64,000 nucleotides of DNA, from contig JASAMV010001714.1 in NCBI GenBank assembly GCA_030248065.1, positions 1 through 64,000 on the forward strand, in the 5' to 3' direction. Within the stretch, counting starts at the first letter, position 1. Each line of letters begins with the position of its first letter. The DNA comes from Rhynchonema sp. JSB1_4 (lineage: Eukaryota > Nematoda > Chromadorea > Monhysterida > Xyalidae). The notes under the pieces were generated by a model, which saw nothing but the letters and a program-made list of their open reading frames with translations, made no database searches and was not told the DNA's origin. Positions 59,722 through 64,000 of this stretch are shown in pieces. The position numbers and the translations under genes were made by a program.

Positions 59722-60865
59722 CAGGGTTGTTTCAAAAAAAAAAAGTGGTCAATTAAAAAATTTTTTTTTTCAAAAAAAAATTTTTTTTTTTGAAACTCAG
59801 ATTTTGCTTTTTTTTTTTTAATAAAAAAAAGTTGCCCAAAATGGGCTAAAATGTCCAAAAATGGCCTTTTTCGAGGCAAAAAATTGGCACTTTTTTTCTG
59901 TGGACGAGACAATTTTTCCAAAATCGCGCCTGCGGCGCCCTGTATTGTCCCCAAATCCGTACAGGGATGCGCGGGGCTGGTCTTTTATAGTGATGTGGCA
60001 CCGATAATGTACTACTACATGCTATTACACATGTATATATGCAGGTCTGGTGCAAAACCGGGCGCGCAAAGTCGATCTGACGCGCAAGACTTGGGCTGTA
60101 ATCGATATTTTGATGGTCGTCAGTGTAGTTCCTGGGGGGGGGGGGGGGGGGGGGGCCCCCCCCCCCCTAAGGTACACTAACCGCCGCGACCAAGGTACAC
60201 TAGTACACTAACCGCCGCGTCAGGTACACTAACCGCCTCAACTTTTGCCTAAAATGGCCATTTTTAGGCCTAAAATGGGCATTTTTAGGCCTAAAATGTG
60301 TGATTTTTAGGTCAATGTTCTCAAAAGTCGCCAAAATACCCTTGTTCTGAAGAATTTTTTCCAAAAAGGGGTAAAAATAGGTCAAATTTTCTACCTCAAA
60401 AAGTGACTTTTTCCTGATTTTGGGTCTTCCCCCCCCCCTTCCCCCCCCCCCAGGGAGGTACACTAACCGCCTCACGGAAAAAAGGGGTAGGTACACTAAC
60501 CGCCGCGCCGGACCAGGAACTACACTGATGGTCGTATATCAGATATACGGCATTAGATGCATTAAAATACGTTGTACGGCATGCTACAATACATCAGAGT
60601 AACATCGTTAGTGAACATCAACCTCAGACTGGTCGGAGACCATGGAATCTGCACAATACTACCGGGTGTCACCACACAAGTTCGGTCTGAGGCGAAAATT
60701 TTTCAATTTTTGAAAATTATGTTGTATCGATTTCACTTATCCTGAAACGTCGTTTGCAACACTTTTTCTAATAAAAAAATTTTTCGTCAAAAAAAAATCA
60801 AAAAAAAAATTTTTTTTTTAAAAAAAAAAAGCTCGTTAATAAAAAAATTTTTTTTTTCAACCCTG
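59722..60865. mobile_element. Y-type hAT-like element nested in X copy 2
   Basis: It is flanked by perfect 8-bp repeats CTCACAAC (59714-59721 and 60866-60873). The ends are CAGGGTTGTTTCAAAA and TTTTTTTCAACCCTG. X copy 1 keeps the empty site near 59090-59100. Confidence 0.92.
60121..60527. mobile_element. Z-type hAT-like element nested in the Y element
   Basis: It is flanked by perfect 8-bp repeats ATGGTCGT (60113-60120 and 60528-60535). The Y copy at 52528-53196 has the single, uninterrupted ATGGTCGT. Confidence 0.95.
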
Positions 60866-61306
60866 CTCACAACTCCAAATCATACCTCTCACAAGCAATT
60901 TTATACTTTTTTAAGGCAAAAATCGGTGTTTTTCGACCTTATTTTCCCAAAAATCGCGCGCTCCGCGCGCAAACCCGCCCATAATACCTATTTTTAGGCG
61001 ATTTTCGGCGAAAATTTTGAAAAAGTACTATTTTTACCTCAATTTTTGGCCAAAATTGTATCACAAAAACGGTGTTTTTTCGCCTTTTTGGGTGACCAAA
61101 ATCATACCTCTCACGCTTCCGGTCCCAGCCCCGCATCATACTTACCTCCCACACATGGGCCTGCCACTACACTGATGAGAATGTACCCTTTAAGCGCTAA
61201 TTTCGCGCGTCACGCGCGATTTTTCGCCTATATGGAGTGAAAAATACCGATTTTAAACCATTTTGAGCCAAAAATTATACCATACCTACTACACTACTGT
61301 ACCAAC

Positions 61307-61705
61307 CAGTGTAGTTCCTGGGGGGGGGAGGGGGGGGGTCCCCCCCCTAAGGTACACTAACCGCCGCGACCAAGGTACACTAGTACACTAACCGCCGCGC
61401 CAGGTACACTAACCGCCTCAATTTTTGCCCAAAATATGCATTTTTAGGCCTAAAATGGACATTTTTAGGCCTAAAATGGGTGATTTTTAGGTCGATGTTG
61501 TCAAAAGTCGCCAGAATACCCTTTTTATAGAGAATTTTTTTCAAAAAGGGCCAAAAATCGGTCAAATTTTCTACCTCAAAAAGTGACTTTTTCGTGAATT
61601 TGGGTCTTCCCCCCCCAGCCCCCCCCCCCCCGGCGGTACACTAACCGCCGCACGGAAAAAAGGGGTAGGTACACTAACCGCCGCGCCGGACCAGGAACTA
61701 CACTG
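61307..61705. mobile_element. Z-type hAT-like element
   Basis: It is flanked by perfect 8-bp repeats GTACCAAC (61299-61306 and 61706-61713). Same word and core as the other Z copies. Confidence 0.92.
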
Positions 61706-61984
61706 GTACCAACCGGGGCGGCGACTTACGTACTGCATCAGGATGGCGCGTCAATCTACCTACCTACCTACCTACCCTTCCCCCCAGCTGTACCAACCAG
61801 TGAAAACAAGTATTCTGCAGAAAATTTTCGAATTTTTTTTCAGCTTTTTGGACTTTTTTAGTTTTCAGCCCTTGAAAATTGGCTGACCGGGCCGGGCCGG
61901 GCCGACCTGCAGCCCTCCACCGGGCCGGGCCGGGCCGGGCCGGACTTTTCGCCGACCGGGCCGGGCCGGGCTGACTTTACCCGG

Positions 61985-62335
61985 CCCGTTTCCGATCTCT
62001 GGTTTTACGGTATTTTCGAAATCGAAGTTCTCACATTTTCTCTGCCTTTGCTTTTCATTTTTACGTTTCGGTTCCGACGGTTCACCTTGAACCGGAACTT
62101 CCGAGATGACCACATGCGATGACGACCACACGTCGCAACCGCCCTTTCAATGAAACATTCAAGGAAACTCGTGACGCGAAATGAATCAGCATCGTAAAAA
62201 GCCAAATTAAAAAGTCGTTTTTCGTATTTTGGGCTCCACTCTCCTTTTCCCGACGTTTTCGGAATCCACGGTTGCTGCTTGGCATGATTTGGCTGTGAAA
62301 AGGGCAGTTATAAACTTTAATAATTTTGGTCATTT
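61985..62335 (-). CDS. Possible exon(s) of an unidentified minus-strand gene
   Basis: On the minus strand several overlapping frames are open. One reads WIPKTSGKGEWSPKYEKRLF and another ends in the charged EPSEPKRKNEKQRQRKC just before a GTAAAA donor near 62011. Base composition is like a coding exon and unlike the adjacent GC-repeat transposon, and the segment starts next to the RNF141 promoter, as a divergent gene would. I cannot choose the frame or name a family. It could be the 5' end of a gene cut off by the repeats. Confidence 0.25.
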
Positions 62336-62394
62336 GTGAGACCTTTCGTCAAAATCCAGTCCGCCAAAAAATAAATTCCCGACAATTCTGAGCA

Positions 62395-63632
62395 ATGGGT
62401 GTCTCCAGCTCAACCTCCTCATCAACCCAACCCGGTGGTCACCACAGTCCATCGATGGATCGAGCCGTCGGATTTCTGCGTTCGGGCGCTTTCGATCTTC
62501 GTGATGTGGCCTTGCTGACTTGGGAGGAATTTCTCGCCATCATTTCGGATTTGAATCGCAGGTGAGATTTTAGCTCGGCGTCAAGTCATAGAAAGTCGCA
62601 TTGCTGAGTCAAAATTATAATTCCATTCTTCGTTCAAAACTTCGGTTCAAAGACACCGTTTGCTTTCAGATGCAAAAGAATCGTTGACAAAAAGGGTCGA
62701 TATTTGCTGTTTGCCCTGAAGAAAGGCTCTAGTGACTCGATGCTCTGGAAGGCCACCGTGCGAATCTGTTGTCTTCAGGTTTTTGAGACTATTGCGACTA
62801 AACTATTTTTTGTGATGCTTGTAAACGTGTAAACATTGGTAAAAAAAGATTTCAGATGAATTCCACGGATCAGTCGATTGAATCGCGTCGTATATTCAAT
62901 TTGCCCCAGTTCCTTCGTGCAGCCAAGTCGGTGGGCATCACAATCGAACAACACTTGGAACGCAAACAGGATTCAAGCACAGCAACGACATCATCAAATG
63001 CAGCCAGTGTCATGCCTGAGTCCATGACAACGTCGATACTGATGGATCAGTGAGTGCGGGCTTGGATTAAAGCTCAATTTTTCGTGTGAATCTTTTTAGA
63101 GATAATGGCCTGGGCTTAAGCACATCTAAATCAAGATCAAGAAAATCATTTTCGTCACAGATTCGCCTCCTACTCCGAGCTGGTCACTACAGCGTGTGAC
63201 ACTGATCTGAACGCCGATTGTATCGTGTGTCTGGAACGTCGACCCGACGTGATCCTGCCCTGTGCTCATTGCTACTGTCGACCGTGCATCGAACAATGGT
63301 TATTTTCTCTTCCATGCGATTGAAAAAGTATAAATTAAGAGAAAATCTAGTGTTTAGATTGGTGTAGGAGACTTTGTCTTCAGGTTAGGTTAGCAGAAGG
63401 AGGAAATCTGATGTTCCGGTCTGTGTTGTATCTTCTTCATTTGCTTCTGAATTAAAATTTAAGGGAATTGTACTGCTTCAGGAAAGAGACGGTGCACGGC
63501 GATTCGTGTCCGGTGTGTCGCGCCAAGAACGATCGACAATCGGACTCGAACGATTGGGTGGTGATCTCGGACAAGCCCGAACAATCCGATGTCACCAATT
63601 ATTTATTATCAATGGCAAAAGAAACTGATTAG
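62395..63632 (+). CDS. RNF141: RING-finger protein RNF141
   Basis: Five exons join in phase: 62395-62561, 62670-62778, 62856-63049, 63161-63298 and 63482-63632, giving 252 aa (230 in human). The N-terminus MGVSSST looks like an N-myristoylation signal (Gly2, Ser/Thr at 6). LLTWEEFLAIISDLNR matches the conserved N-terminal helix. The RING lies at about residues 174-215: CIVCLERRPDVILPCAHCYC, RPCIEQW, then CPVCR after the intron, with all zinc ligands present (C3HC4). The C-terminus DWVVISDK and VTNYLLSMAKE match the family's tail. It is a probable E3 ubiquitin ligase. Confidence 0.9.
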
Positions 63633-63727
63633 AACACTTCCGGTTGTGATCAGAAAACACGGGAATATGCAAAATTATTGCACATGAATTTGCGTGAGGA
63701 AATCATAATAAAATGTCATAAAACCAG

Positions 63728-64000
63728 CTAATCTGACCAATTGACAGAATTACCCATCAGCAGTCCAGCTTTCTTGTAACAAACTTCCATAAGTAGCATT
63801 GTAAACGCTACTATCAATCCACAAAACAACAATCCAAAAATACTCACCAGGCTCATCAAATACTTTTTCGGTCTCCAAAACACTCTCATATCGCCCTTTG
63901 ATGAACTGTAAGCCACTAAATGACTCAATCATCGCAGCGTTGATTCGTTGCACAACGCTTATTGGCACATTTCGGCTAAAAAGCAGTTGTCCCAGTTCCT
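63728..64000 (-). CDS. C-terminal end of an ionotropic glutamate receptor (partial, frame break)
   Basis: The end of the ligand-binding S2 lobe is readable (LLFSRNVPISVVQRINAAMI, then ESFSGLQFIKGRYES). The fourth membrane helix follows in another frame: SLVSIFGLLFCGLIVAFTML, then LMEVCYKKAG, ending in NSVNWSD and a stop at 63728. This is the order seen in AMPA/kainate-type receptors (NLAVLKL..G.L..LK..WW, then GVFYIL..G..LA......EF.YK). The switch of frame near 63870 has no convincing intron: a GTGAGT donor there would remove the helix. It is either a sequencing indel, an unusual tiny intron, or a pseudogene. The rest of the gene lies past the window edge. Confidence 0.7.

Larger units (their letters stand above)
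59606..61174. mobile_element. X-type hAT-like element, copy 2, with two nested insertions
   Basis: It is flanked by perfect 8-bp repeats ATGAGAAT (59598-59605 and 61175-61182). It is split by a Y element, itself split by a Z element. Its two halves match X copy 1 in inverse orientation. Confidence 0.92.

Noticed and set aside
1..64000. Bacterial, viral, rRNA or tRNA content
   Set aside because: All convincing genes are intron-split animal genes. I saw no bacterial operon, rRNA or tRNA structure by eye, though short RNA genes could be missed without a search tool.

Overview
This window is nuclear DNA from an intron-rich animal, most likely a nematode. Every convincing gene is split by short introns (often 40-60 nt) with GT...AG borders and reads in the standard code. 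Two repeat elements carry runs of TTAGGC, the nematode telomere hexamer. Many start codons sit just downstream of a pyrimidine-AG acceptor, as expected with spliced-leader addition or 5' UTR introns. A Polycomb-type chromobox gene with its C-terminal box is present, which argues against a close Caenorhabditis relative. No species can be named from this.

Gene-rich left part (0.5-13.6 kb): a TACC coiled-coil gene (+), a syntaxin-18 gene (+) whose 3.7-kb fifth intron hosts an oppositely oriented seven-helix receptor, a calmodulin-like EF-hand gene (-), and the first coding exon of an RB1CC1/FIP200-like autophagy gene (+) that runs straight into repeats.

Repeat block (13.6-30.5 kb): nested non-autonomous DNA transposons plus an inverted duplication about 10 kb across (roughly 16.9-26.9 kb, centre near 21.95 kb), containing smaller palindromes and coding-like fragments. 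A small secreted acidic protein gene lies at 30.6-31.4 kb, followed by a second repeat block (33.2-39.3 kb).

Right part (39.5-64 kb): NAP1 (+), Polycomb-like chromobox (-), S28 serine carboxypeptidase (-), arginine kinase with an N-terminal hydrophobic anchor (-), CWC25 splicing factor (-), a third transposon block (56.9-62 kb), RNF141 (+), and the C-terminal end of an ionotropic glutamate receptor (-). The genes do not form an operon or a single pathway; they are ordinary housekeeping and neuronal genes on both strands.

The most unusual content is in the repeats. (1) A set of hAT-like elements with 8-bp target duplications share ends and an internal core, but each family carries its own repeated 12-20 nt word near its ends. 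(2) The motif TGAAACAT(C/T) occurs about 27 times in 64 kb, roughly 20-fold above chance, in unrelated contexts and near the middle of many hairpin elements. Its complement resembles the core of the nematode piRNA promoter motif. (3) Several insertions can be dated relative to one another from target duplications and empty sites inside the window.
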